Shown: positions 24,901-36,500 of the stretch, one piece after another
How the letters are laid out: each line of letters starts with the position of its first letter
Position numbering within the stretch: position 1 is the stretch's first letter
Source: Mangifera indica
Taxonomy: Eukaryota; Streptophyta; Magnoliopsida; Sapindales; Anacardiaceae
Length of the DNA stretch: 64,000 bases
Assembly (NCBI RefSeq): GCF_011075055.1
Contig: NC_058155.1
Span: 496,001-560,000 of the forward strand
Direction of reading: 5' to 3'
Program-made: the position numbers and the translations under genes
The notes under the pieces: generated by a model
Told to the model about the DNA's origin: nothing
Database searches by the model: none
The model's input: only the letters and a program-made list of their open reading frames with translations

Positions 24901-25905
24901 GAGCAAAAGGATGTTGAAAAGTCTAGTGAAGAAGATACATTGAAGAAAAAGGTTGAGGTAAATATCCAAGAAGCCCTTGAAAAGCAAGTTCCATCCAAAA
25001 CATATTCAACACCTTTGCCTTTCCCTCTAAGGTTCCAAAAGGCAAAGCTTGATCAACAGTTTGAAAAGTTTTTGGATGTTTTCAAGCAGATACATCTCAA
25101 TGTTCCTTTTATGGAGGCTATAACTCAAATATTGGCGTATGCCAAGTTTCTCAAATATATCCTCTCAAATAAAAGGAAACTTTAAGAATTTGAAATGGTG
25201 GCTCTCTCAAAGGAATGCAGTGCCATTTTACAAAATAAGCTGCCACCAAAGCTTAAGGATCCAGGGAGTTTTTCTATTCCTTGTGTAGTTGGTAAAAAAT
25301 CTTTTGAAAAAGCTTTATGTGATCTTGATGCAAGTATAAGTCTAATGCCTTTATCTATTTGCAGGAGAATAGAGCATAGAGAATTAAAACCTACAACAGT
25401 GACCCTGTAATTGGCGGATAGATCTATAAAGTATCCTACAGGGATAATGGAAAACGTGCCAATTAAAGTTGGAAAATTTTATGTCCCTATAGACTTTGTG
25501 GTTTTGGAAATAGAAGAGGATATTCAAGTTCCTCTTATTCTGGGAAGACCATTCTTAGCCACAGCAGGAGCAATCATTAACGTTAAAAATGGAAAACTCA
25601 CTTTTGAGATTGGAGACGAGAAAGTAGAGTTCAATGTCTTTCAAATGTCAAAGCAGCCTAATATTGTGAATTTTTGTTGTAGGGTTGACATTATTGATGA
25701 TTGCGTAAAAGAAGTTTTTATCAAGAAATACCCTGAGGATCCACTCGAGTCGTGCATTATTCATGGAGCTTCAGTCAAAGATGAAAATATGGAAATTGCA
25801 GTCGGTGTTCAGCTTATGGAAGCAAATCCTAAGGTTGCTCCTATTTTGAATTTTAAGTATGAAGAGCTCGAGACAGGTAACCATTCTTTTCTTTCTCTTA
25901 AAGCG
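24901..25905 (+). pseudogene. Athila protease region
   Basis: The frame of gag continues, with stops at 25183 and 25408. The protease active-site segment at 25318-25350 reads ALCDLDASISLMPLSI; Athila elements normally have DLGAS, so the conserved glycine is replaced by Asp. The second protease block VPLILGRPFLATAGAIINVK is at 25540-25590 and looks normal. A frameshift near 25905 moves into the reverse transcriptase frame. The glycine change would be expected to disable the enzyme (inference). Confidence 0.88.
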
Positions 25906-25907
25906 AA

Positions 25908-27512
25908 GATACACCTAAGGTAGATCTTAAACCACCTCTTGCTAATTTGAGGTATGCTTTTCTTGGCCCTAATTCTACTTATCCTGTGATTATAAATGCT
26001 GAATTAAATGATGAACAAGAAGATAAGTTGCTTAGGGAACTCAGAGCATATAGAAAAATCATTGGTTATAACATTCATGATATCAAGGGAATAAGCCCTA
26101 CCATTTGCATGCATCGCATCCATATGCTTGATGATTTCAAACCTACCATTGAACATCAAAGAAAATTGAATCTTATCATGAAAGAGGTAGTGAGAAATGA
26201 AGTCATTAAATTGTTGGATACAGAGATTATCTATCCCATTTTTGATAGCTCATGGGTAAGTCCAGTGCATGTGGTACCAAAGAAAGGGGGTATGACTATT
26301 GTCAAGAATGAGAATAATGATTTAATACCAACTAGGACAATCATAGGATGGAGGATGTGTATTGATTATAGAAAGCTTAATAGTGCCACCCGTAAGGATC
26401 ACTTTCCCCTTCCTTTCATTGATCAAGTTTTGGAGAGACTAGCAAACTATTCTTATTTTTGGTATCTAGATGGGTATTCGGGATTCTTTCAAATCCCTAT
26501 TCACCCAAAAGACCAGGAAAAGACCACCTTCACATGCCCTTATGGCACATTTGCCTATAGGCGTATGCCTTTTGGTCTTTGCAATGCACCTGCTACCTTT
26601 CAAAGATGTATGATGTCTATATTTTTTGATTTTGTTGAGCGAATTATGGAAGTGTTTATGGATGATTTTTCTGTGTATGGAACATCCTTTGATGATTGTT
26701 TGCTTAACTTATCTAAGGTTTTACAGAGGTGCGAAGAAGTCAATTTAGTGCTTAATTGGGAGAAATGCCATTTTATGGTGAAAGAAGGGATAGTTCTTGG
26801 GCATAAAGTCTCACAAAGTGGGATTGAGGTAGATAAAGCAAAAGTTGAAGTAATTAAGAAGATGCCCCCACCAACATCAGTAAAAGGAGTTTGGAGTTTT
26901 CTTGGCCATACTGGGTTCTATAGGCGTTTCATTAAGGATTTTTCAAAAATTGCTAAACCTTTGTCAAATTTACTTGCTAAAGATATTCCTTTTAACTTTG
27001 ACCAACATTGTCTTGATTCTTTTTGCAGGTTAAAGGATGCATTGATTTCAGCTCCCATTATGCAACCACCGGATTTGAGTTTACATTTTGAAGTAATGTG
27101 TGATGCTAGTGACTTCGTTGTAGGGGCAGTTTTGGGGCAAAGGAAAGATAAAAAGGTTTATGCAATTTACTACGCTAGTCACACTTTGAATGAAGCACAA
27201 GTCAATTATGCCACCACTGAGAAAGAACTTCTTGCAGTTATGTTTCCTTTTGATAAGTTTAGGTCTTATTTAGTGGGGTCTAAGGTCATAGTCTACAAAG
27301 ATCATTCAACCATTAAATATTTCCTAAATAAGAAAGATGCAAAACCGAGGTTGATTAGGTGGATATTGCTTCTTCAAGAGTTTGACTTAGAGATAAAAGA
27401 TAAAAAGGGGACAGAAAATGTTGTTGCTGATCATTTGTCCCGTTTGGAGCAAGATAAGTGTGGAGATTTTGACAAAAGTCTACCTATTGATGACTCTTTT
27501 CCAAATGAATAA
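25908..27512 (+). pseudogene. Athila reverse transcriptase and RNase H
   Basis: An uninterrupted 521-residue open frame from 25947. Reverse transcriptase: [37 protein letters not shown], then [16 protein letters not shown] and the catalytic box FMDD at 26654-26665, which is intact. RNase [51 protein letters not shown] and the final [12 protein letters not shown]. This is the best-preserved coding segment of any element in the window. It ends at TAA 27510, before the integrase, so it is cut off from the rest of pol. Confidence 0.92.
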
Positions 27513-27902
27513 CTGTTAGAGATATCTCATTGGATAGTACCATGGTATACAGATTATGTGAATTATCTTGTGTGTGGTGTATTACCTCCGGAGATGAATC
27601 ACCAACAAAAGAAAAAGTTCTTGTAGGAGGTGAAAAACTATTATTGGGAAGAGCCACTGCTTTACAAAAGATGTTTTGATGGGATTGTGCGATGATGCTT
27701 ACCACAAGATGAGGTGGAAAGTGTTCTAACCCATTGTCATTCTCTTGAATGTGGAGGTCATTTTAGCGCCACCAAGACAGTAGCTAAGGTGCTCCAAAGT
27801 GGGTTCTATTGGCCAACCCTTTTTCAAGATGCGAGGAAATTTGTTTTAACATGTGATAGGTGCCAAAGAACTAGAAACTTAGACCATATGATATTCTCTT
27901 GA
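27513..27902 (+). pseudogene. Athila integrase, zinc-binding N-terminus only
   Basis: Reads on from RNase H with stops at about 27510, 27624 and 27690. It holds the H2C2 zinc domain: HCHSLECGGHFSATKT, then FYWPTLFQDARKFV and CDRCQRTRN (about 27730-27880). It stops at 27900. The expected catalytic core with its Asp-Asp-Glu triad does not follow; the next 500 bp are unrelated AT-rich sequence. The core has evidently been deleted. Confidence 0.87.
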
Positions 27903-29887
27903 TATGGTTGGATGCATTTGAGCACTTTCTGTTGATTCAATGTGATGTTTCCCTAGTTTAATAATGATTTAGTGCTCAATTTGTTGGGTTGCATATGGTT
28001 TATTAATGTGGAGATTTGATGAAGCTTTTAATGTTCAAGTTCCTATAATTGAAACGTCAAGCTTATTGGAAAAGTGTTGCTGATTTATTCATTATTTGAT
28101 TTCTTTTTTTTTTTTTTTGCTGATGGAGATTGTTGCATATGTGGATCCATAATTGTTGATAATGTTGTTATCTTTCTCTTTTCATTAGTTGGATGTGATT
28201 CTTTGAGACCTCTTTTGCTAGATAGTGCAATTTTGTTCATAATTTACTCATTCTAATTTCAAGGACAATGTTTGCATTTTCATCCAATTTCATCACATGA
28301 GCTTATACTGAGCCAAAGAGTTTTCATCTTTTTCCTCTTCTCTTATCCATGCTTAGTTATGCTTTCTTTATTACATGTTGAATAAACATTGAGGACAATG
28401 TTTGTCTTAACTGTGGGGGGAGTCTTTAATGTTAATTTTGCAATTTCATTTTCAATTCTTAGATTAGGTTTAATTTTCATGCAGTTTTTATTTTCAGTTT
28501 TAAATCAAGCCCCCATTTGTTTATCCCTTCTTTGATTTTGGACTAAATTTTGCAAATTCACTTTTAGTACCTTAAAAGACACATTTGTGAAAATATTTTC
28601 AGGTGATATGAATGATTAGAACACCTTTGGCAATCGAACCCACTTTTTGTCCGTAAAAGGCAAAGAGTGTTAAGACATTCATGATTAGTGATAGAGTTAC
28701 GATTGTTGCATTTGTCATTCAGAGTTTGTTGTGCATGTGGTCATCTTTTTCGAAATTGTTTTGCTTACTTAGAGAGGGCTTATCCGTGCATAGACATATT
28801 TTCTAGTGTCTCACGAGTCCTAGAACTTGTCACTCAATCTTTCGAGGCGAAATAAAAGTTGCTTGCATTGATAAGGGATATGATATAGGCATTTCTTTGA
28901 TTCTTTGTATACCCCAAATTGCCTTATTCTCTTAGCTAACCTTTATAAATGTTTAATCTCTTATTAGCCCTTTGAGCCATTTTCTTTTGTGTTTTATTTA
29001 CAACCTTTTGCATTTTCTTTGTTTTAACCCTTAATCACCCACCTAGCTAATAAATATATTAAACCTACCCTTTACATGAGTTATATTATTGATGAGATGA
29101 GTGGATTTGCATGTGTTTTTTTTTAGATCAATTGAAAGGGAAGAATGAAGAAAAATGAGAAAGTCATGACATTATCATTCTATATGCCCCATGTACAAAG
29201 AAATAAGTTTGGGGGATTTTGAGAGAATTATATATATTCATACATGTAGCAAAACAAAAAACAAAAAAAACAAAAACAAAAACAAAAAAAAAGAGAAAAA
29301 AAATATGAAAAAAAATAGAAAAAAAAAATCTCTTCACATATTATTAGTGCAATTTATATTCACATTTCTTCCCTATTCTTTATTTTGTAATCATGTAGAT
29401 CTTTACTTCCTTATTAATAGTATACTCATGTTCATTTGTCAACTCATTTATCCTTTTATTCTTGAACCCATACCCCTAGCCACGTTACAACCTAAATAAA
29501 GACCTATTGATCCTTTTGAATTGCATTGCACCTTCATTAGTGGAGATAGGTTGTTTGATTTTGCCTATGGGACTTGGTTGACTTTATTTAGAGATCATGG
29601 AGATTGCTAAGTACGTATATGCCTACCTAAAGAGCAACAGTTTTGGTGAGACTGATCACTACATACATTTTCAGTTTGATTTTTGTGACTCTTGTTTTCT
29701 TTAGATCCGAGATAGAGTATCTCTTGCACTTAAGGCTTTTGAAGAGCAAGTTTTGGCTTTCGATTGCATTAAGGTCACTTTAAGAATTCAATTACCTAAA
29801 CCCTATTGATCCTTTCAATTTTCCCTTTTGTTTTACTTTTGTTCCTTTTTGCTTGAGGACAAGCAAGTTTTTAAGTTTGGGGGAGTT
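27903..29887 (+). other. Athila 3' non-coding region with repeated polypurine-like motifs
   Basis: No env-like gene or other convincing frame. The motif GGACAATGTTTG occurs at 28262-28273 and 28393-28404, the latter followed by TGTGGGGGGAG (28412-28422). AAGTTTGGGGGA occurs at 29205-29216, and the same motif at 29873-29884 forms the polypurine tract touching the 3' LTR. An adenine-rich stretch spans 29250-29329. Repeated copies of the tract are known in the Athila/Tat group. Confidence 0.75.
29873..29887 (+). other. Polypurine tract of the Athila-type element
   Basis: AAGTTTGGGGGAGTT lies immediately before the 3' LTR, the normal place for priming plus-strand DNA synthesis. Confidence 0.85.
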
Positions 29888-31170
29888 TGATGTGTGTATG
29901 AAATACACACAAATAGGGTTATAATAGTATAGTTTCAAAGTGAATTTTGGTCCATTTTGTCAAATTCTTTAAGTTTTATTTAATCTTGATGGCTTGATCT
30001 TATTTTGTTATTTGAATTATATTTGTAGATAATTTGGAGTCATTCAAGCCCTTTTTAGAGTGAAAATGGAAGCTTAAAGAAGCAAATGAGAAGGGTTTAC
30101 ATCAAGAGGCAGAGAGTAATTATGGCAGTCTTATGGTCATAATTGGTGCCCATAATTACTGGGCGTAAATACAAAAAAAAAAAAATAGAAAAGAAAACAG
30201 AAAATAGGGTTAAGTGCAAGTATAAAAAGAAAATTACATCTTCTCCATAAAGGGAACGAAATATACAGCAGCTCAAAGGATTTTTAGAGAGAGAAAACTT
30301 CAAGAAACAAGTAGAAGAGGGAAGATCCAAGCTTAAGGATAGAAGACCCAAGAGAATCAAGATTTGAAGACCTTAAAGTTTTTCTTATCTCTCTTATTAT
30401 CTTCTTTCATTGATTCAAAATGTCTCTCTCTCCAACTTTATCTTGTAGTTTGAACTTTATAACCATGAATAGCTAATTTCCTTTGCTAGGGTTTATGATG
30501 AATCTATAAATTCTCAAGGATTATGTAATGGGTTTTGATTTTAATTAATGATGATGAATGTTCGATTTAGCAATTGTGATTTTAACTTCTTGCTTGGTGT
30601 TAGGGCCCAATACCATGCTTGTTTGTAGATTGGAGTGTGATATTGAGAAATACATACCCATTTAGTTCATGCCTTTGCTAAACCTAGGGTTTTATTTAGA
30701 GTTAAATATAAACTTTTTGTGGGTAAATTGATTGTCATAGAAATTAATGGGTTTTGATTAACAACATACCACGAAAGTAGGTAAGCTTTTAATCTTAGCA
30801 CGCTTAATTAACCTTAAGAGAGGAATTGGGTAAAATAGGATAATCAACCATCAACAATTCATCTTATCATTGATTTTAATTGGATTCGTTACTGATTTTT
30901 GAGTAATTGATAGTGAAATCATAAACCCTAGGCTTCTCTATAATTGGTATTTCACTTTTAATTTGTTAGGTAATTATTTTCCTTTGATAATTTCGATTTA
31001 GTTAGTTGCTTTATTTTATTATTTTTAATTCAATCCCAATCCATAGCATTTCTATTTCTCTAGCTAATTTAAACTACAAAACAAGCTAGTATTCAACAAC
31101 CAATCTCTGTGGGACCAACATCTTTCTATATTACTTGATTGACTCGTATACTTGCGAGCCATTGGCAACA
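29888..31170 (+). repeat. 3' LTR of the Athila-type element
   Basis: 1283 bp, same ends as the 5' LTR (TGATGTGTG to GGCAACA). It is followed by the right target duplication ATATA and the resumed copia LTR sequence TCCTTAGAATGGTAG. Confidence 0.93.
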
Positions 31171-32763
31171 ATATATCCTTAGAATGGTAGAACTATGATG
31201 AGAGGATCAGAAAACTGATCGTAGAACCCCAATACATATATTAAGTGGTCATTATAGAAATGTCTGTAATCTTGACATGGACATGTGTAATAGTGATGAG
31301 ATTATCATAATGTTAAGCAATCTCACAGAAAGGTGGAGATAGTTCTCACCTATCAAACTATTTGTTAAAAGTTTAGTGTGTTTATTAAACTGACTCCCTC
31401 CAAAAGATATCTATATGGGTTGCACTAGTGTCTATGGAAAAAATCCTTTGAACACTATGGTGCATGTGATCTTTTGACTTGAGGTTGTCAGACTATCTTG
31501 TATAAGGATTGGTATCATTTGACACTATCTAGCGTATCATCATAATAGGGATATCATAAAGGTAGTGAATGACTATATCATAAAATATATGGAGGTTATT
31601 GTTAATAAATAAATTATTCGTCACTTCTAAGCATAGAAGAAGATATCTCATATGCGAATGCTGAAAGACATTCATAACTACTTAAATTTATAGCCATAGT
31701 AGGATGAGATTATAGCCTAATCCATGTAAGTCGTTAATGTGTATTAGTTTATATCGAGGAACAATAGAGATAAACATGTTTTTATGTCTTAGACTCAAGA
31801 GATATAGGTTGACAAAAGGATTGAATTATACGTAACTATGATGTTGTAAAAGCTTATAGAAATATTTGTTGATACTTTGTCATCTAATTGGCCATGACCT
31901 TTGCTAGAGGCTAATCTTGGTCTGTATCTAAATTTGACTCGAATTAAAACACTACAAGTTCAATAAAGAGCTTATGGGTCACATGTATTAAGGGGTTGAT
32001 ACAAACCAAGAGGCAAGGATTATTTGATGACAATCCTAGGGTCATGGAAAAAGAGAAATGTATGGATATGTTTTAGCTGGAATCATTTGGTATGCATAGT
32101 GACACATGGCATCATGTAAATGCACTACATGGTTTCAATTGGAAACATTTATAAGTCCAACCAAGCAAGGCCAAATGATGGATACAAGTCAATGTGAGTT
32201 AACTCTTGGGTAAGGTGTTTTAATTAAACAAGGATTCTTCAAAGTCCTTATTTGATAGAAAGTTTAGGTTAAGTTATAATCCTAATTTAATTAGGATTCT
32301 TATACATTAAAACTTTCAATAAATTAAAAGTCTTAATTTAATAAGAAATCTTGGACACCTTATCACCTAAATAGTTAGAGTCCTAACTAACTTTGGATTT
32401 ATGCACACTTTATAAATAAATATGTTTAGTTTGAGTCAATTTTTTTTAACACAACAATCCTAAACACATATCTCTATGCCTAGAATCTTATTGATGCAAT
32501 TTTCCATTGTCATGATCTAATTTCTAAGATTCAGTCAACAGAAGCCTTAACAACCTTTTTTTCTAGATTGCCTCCTATTTGTGTTCCACATGGATACTGA
32601 GGCATTACCTCAAAAGGGTCGGATATTGATCTTTACATAGTCACATCAAGTTTTGAAGGGCCAACAACATAGATATAATTTCTAAACACTTTATATGTGT
32701 TTCAATATGTTTATAAATTTATGCATTAAAACGGGTATCCTAGATGGGTTTTAGGATGTTTGA
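31171..32763 (+). repeat. copia family A LTR, plus strand, part 2 of 2
   Basis: Starts ATATATCCTTAGAATGGTAG, matching 11285-11304 of the copia-2 LTR, and continues to GGATGTTTGA at 32763. Compared with the LTR at 5319-7002 it lacks about 65 bp at its end, where the MITE-like element begins. Confidence 0.8.
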
Positions 32764-33254
32764 GGGCTTTTGGTTTGGGTAATGTTTTAATATCAAAATA
32801 GGGAGATTACCTTGAAGATAGATTACTTAGAAGATTACTGAGTACAAATAATTACTATGTTTGATAAAATTTGATAGGTATAAATAATTATTGTGTTTGG
32901 TTAAAGGTAATAAAAGAATACTAGTAAATTATTTTACTTAAATGCCCTTGACTATAATTATTTTTAAATATTTTTTTATATTATTTGTTATATTAATTAA
33001 AAATAATTTTATTTTTTGTTTCAAAAAATTAATAAACAATAATATAATTATAATAAAATCAAGATTACATTGGTAATCTTTTAATACCTAAGGTGAAAGT
33101 GATAATCAGATTACCATATATATTATCTGTCATGTCTGCATTGGTAATAGAATATTACCGTAATCTTTTATTATTGACAAACCAAACAAGGTAATGTAAG
33201 TAATAAAAGATAGATTACCAAGACAATCTTTAAATCCCTAGAACCAAATGACCC
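32764..33254. mobile_element. MITE-like element with terminal inverted repeats
   Basis: About 491 bp, non-coding. The left end is GGGCTTTTGGTTTGGGTAAT and the right end, read inverted, is GGGTCATTTGGTTCTAGGGA, an imperfect inverted repeat. The inside is full of GGTAAT/ATTACC copies on both strands, so the whole could fold on itself. The ends resemble Tourist/PIF-Harbinger MITEs, but the flanking triplets (TGA and TTT) are not an accepted target duplication, so the superfamily is uncertain. Confidence 0.6.
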
Positions 33255-34330
33255 TTTACAGTGAGTTTAGATTACCCTCCATAAACTAAGAATATATCAT
33301 TAGTCCTTCTAAAGCACTTCAGAATGTTCTTGACAACTATCCAGTGTTTTTCACCTAGATCACATTAATATCTATTACAAACTCTCAATGTGTATAAGAT
33401 ATCAATCCTCATACATAGCACGACGTACATGACTGATCCTATAGCTGAAACATATGGGATCCTACTCATCTTATCTTTCTTAGTTATGTATATGAAAAAA
33501 TCTCTTTCGAAAGATATACAATATGGGACATGGGCAAAAATCCTTTTTTGGATTCTTCCATATTGAATCTAGTCAATACCTTGTCTATGTACATATTTTG
33601 AATTAGTCTTAGTAGTCTATATTTTTTATCTTGGTAAATTATAATCCTAAGAATATAAGTTACTTCTTATAAGTATTTTATGGAGAAACACTTAGATAAC
33701 TAAGTCTTTACCAATTGCAGTTCAGTATGTCATTTCCAATAATCAAGATATCATTAACATACAATACCATCAATGTAATCACACTCCCACTGACCTTCTT
33801 GTACACATATGGTTTATCTATATTTTTTATGAATTCAAACTCATGAACAGTTTCAACAAAATGAATATTCTAGCTTCTCAAAGCTTACTTAAGTCTATAA
33901 ATAGATTTTTTTAGCTTGCATACTTTGTCTGCCTATTCAGTAAGAACGAAACCATCATGTTACACCATATAGACGTCTTCTACAAGGTTTTTATTTAGAA
34001 AGGCAATCTTAACATCCATTTGAAAATTTTCATAGCCATAATATGCAACTATAGCAAGTATAATCTAATAGACTTAAACATAGTGACTAGCAAAAATGTT
34101 TTATCATAGTCAGTGTCATATTTATGAATGAAACCTTTGACATCCAATCATCTTTTGTAGGTATGCACATTACTGTTCATGTCAATTTTCCTTTTGAAAA
34201 CCCATTTGCATCCTATGAGTTTTACCCCTTCAAATACATCCACAAGAGTCCATACTTAACTCTAATACATGGAGTCTATTTCAAATTTCATAACATCTAA
34301 CCATTTATCAAAATTTAGACTTGAAACAGC
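33255..34330 (-). pseudogene. copia-3 reverse transcriptase and RNase H start
   Basis: Minus strand, broken frames. The catalytic box at 33750-33761 reads YVND instead of YVDD, followed by ILIIGN. RNase H start is visible as MSRIPYVSAIGSVMY (about 33480-33430) and stops after YGG near 33270. RNase H is truncated. Confidence 0.82.
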
Positions 34331-34639
34331 CTCACCGTAAGTCTTAGGTTCATTACCATTGATGAGTAGTATGTCACCTTGCTGAGTTTGAAGAAAACCA
34401 AATCTCTTTAACTCATGACGTACTTGTGTAAACCTATATAATTTTTGTGTACATTAAGGTTGTTTCACCAAAAGTAGAGAAACTTCTTCATCATGATTAA
34501 CCATCTATGATGGCACATCATCTTACCTAATATTTGTGGTATTTTATGATACAAGAACTTCATCGAGTTGTACCCTCCTTTCATTGGTTCTCTTGAGAAT
34601 AAATTATTTCTCAAGAAACATACCGATATGACCAATAAA

Positions 34640-35450
34640 GACCTTTTACTCCTTTGACAGGTAGAGGTAGTATCCCTTAGTGACCTTTAGGTACCCTACA
34701 AAGACACTTTTCAAACTTAGTTTTAGCTTGTTCGAAGTCAATTTCTTGATATAAGCTTCACAGCCCCAAATTTTCAAGTAATCTAGATTAAGCTTTTGCA
34801 CAAACCATAACTCGTATAGAGTTTTATCCATAGATTTAGATAAGAGATAGTTCAGGGTAAATGAAGTAGTTTCTATAGCATGACCCCTGAAAGACATAGG
34901 TAGATTAGTAAAACTTATCATAGACTTGACCATTTCCATCAAGTTCTTATTCCAATGTTTAAATAGGCCATTATGTTATGGAGTATCAGAAGGAGTGAGT
35001 TGAGATACTATCTCATTCTTCTTTAGGTATTATCTGAATTTAACACTCAAATATTCACTATTTTGATCACTTTGAACGATTTTAATTTGTTCCCCTAGTT
35101 GTTTTTCTACTTTGTTCTTGAATTTTTTGAATTTATCAAAAACGTTCAAACCTATGTTTCATTAAAAACACATAGCTATATCTACTAAAGTCATCAGCAA
35201 ATGTGATGAAGTAGGATTTCTCATATCTTCTATACACTATCATAGGCCTACACACATTATTGTGAATGTCCCTAACAGTTCAGTTGCCTTTTCACAATGT
35301 CTAGTGAAGGGTGTTTTAGCCATCTTATCTAATAGATACAATTTGCATTTATCACATGACTAGAAGCCAAATAATTGCAAGACTCTTTCTTTAAAAAGTC
35401 TTGATTTAAGTTTTAGCCCTATGTGGCCTAGCCTACAATGCCACAGATAT
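34640..35450 (-). pseudogene. copia-3 integrase
   Basis: The 98-residue stretch at 34942-34646 shows the integrase end: MMEMVKSMISFTNLPMSFRG, LDYLKIWGCEAYIKKL and SVFVGYLKVTKGYYLYL. The core lies in broken frames up to about 35400, with blocks recognisable around 35250 and 35130. Stops and a frameshift make it inactive. Confidence 0.83.
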
Positions 35451-36500
35451 GTGGTATTCAAATTATTCGATATTAATCATTTATTATTTTCTACATTGAG
35501 AATTTCATTATCCAGTTTCAGAATATATAGACCATTATGCAATTCAGTTGTACCATAGAGACTATTATAAGTTAATGGTTATAATACCACCAGCAGACAA
35601 AAATGAATATCCCTCTTTGTCCAAAACAAGCATAGAAACTAAGTTTTTAGAAATAAAAGGAACATAATAGCAATGTTTTAATTCTAAAAATAGCCCAATG
35701 GGTAACCTAAGATAATAGACACCTACAATAAATGCAGCAACATATGTTTCATTTCCAACATGTAGGTCAACCTATCATTTGGTAAATAATCTACTCTATT
35801 GTAGTCTCTGCATATCAAAATAAATATGAGAACCACATCCTGTGTTTACAGCCTAGGATGAACAAGGAGAATAGTTTATCTCAATGACAAACACCTCTAA
35901 AGTAAGGGCTTTAGTTGTCTTCTTCTTCTTATTTTCTAGAAAGGTCATACAATGTCTCTTTTAGTGACATGGCTTGTCAAATAGAAGTAGACAACCTTTC
36001 TCCTCCTCATGCCACTTGTAGGCTGAGAAACATATCAGGTTGCTTCTTTACTTTAGGTTTGGCTTTAACCTAAGCCTTAGCCTTAACTTTTGATTCTTGG
36101 GCTTCAACCATAAGTAGATTAATCGAAGCTACCTTTCGTACTTCTTATTCAGTTTATTTGAGCATATACAACAATTCCTTCAGGGTTTTTTCCTTTTTAT
36201 TTAGGTTAAAATTTATAATGAAATTAGCCCATAATTTAAGGAGACTTTTTTGAAGCTCAAGTGACATGGAAGTCAACATAAGGTACTAAACTTCCACAGA
36301 GTTATCAAGATACTTACGAAAAGTATCCTTTTGTTCCTGGGTGGCATTGGGACAAGGCTCAAGGGACAACAACCCCTCAAGGATATATAATCTCTTCTCT
36401 TGATGCAGAATAATCTAAAGATTTTTATATCAATCAGTGAAGTTGCTTTTAGTGAGCCTATTGTTTTTCAAAAATTGATCAATACATTGAGTTTGATATA
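35450..36500 (-). pseudogene. copia-3 gag and protease remnants
   Basis: Heavily decayed minus-strand sequence. GAG-pre-integrase-like residues (LNCIMVYIF) lie near 35520-35560. A Lys/Ala-rich linker (VKAKA, KAKPKVKKQPDM) near 36050-36090 and gag-like LEGLLSLEPCPNATQEQK near 36385-36340 support the assignment. No intact zinc knuckle or protease motif is visible. Confidence 0.6.

Larger units (their letters stand above)
22007..31170 (+). mobile_element. Athila-type Ty3/gypsy element, young, defective
   Basis: 9164 bp between two nearly identical LTRs (22007-23288 and 29888-31170). It has a tRNA-Asp primer site, gag, protease, reverse transcriptase, RNase H, the zinc-binding part of integrase, a 2-kb non-coding tail and a polypurine tract. 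It sits in a plus-strand copia LTR with a 5-bp duplication ATATA (left copy mutated to ATATG at 22002-22006; right copy 31171-31175). The related LTR at 11281 shows the unoccupied site AATAATATATCC. The integrase core and any env-like gene are missing. Confidence 0.93.
33255..36500 (-). mobile_element. Ty1/copia internal region, decayed (copia-3)
   Basis: Minus-strand copia polyprotein remnant: gag from about 36450, GAG-pre-integrase about 35700-35400, integrase 35400-34640, reverse transcriptase about 34300-33500, start of RNase H to 33255. No LTR is visible on either side. The left end stops inside RNase H exactly at the MITE-like element; the right end fades into AT-rich DNA near 36500. 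Confidence 0.85.

Noticed and set aside
29191..29499. 102-codon frame in the Athila tail
   Set aside because: It is mostly a run of Lys and Asn codons from an adenine-rich stretch; no domain.
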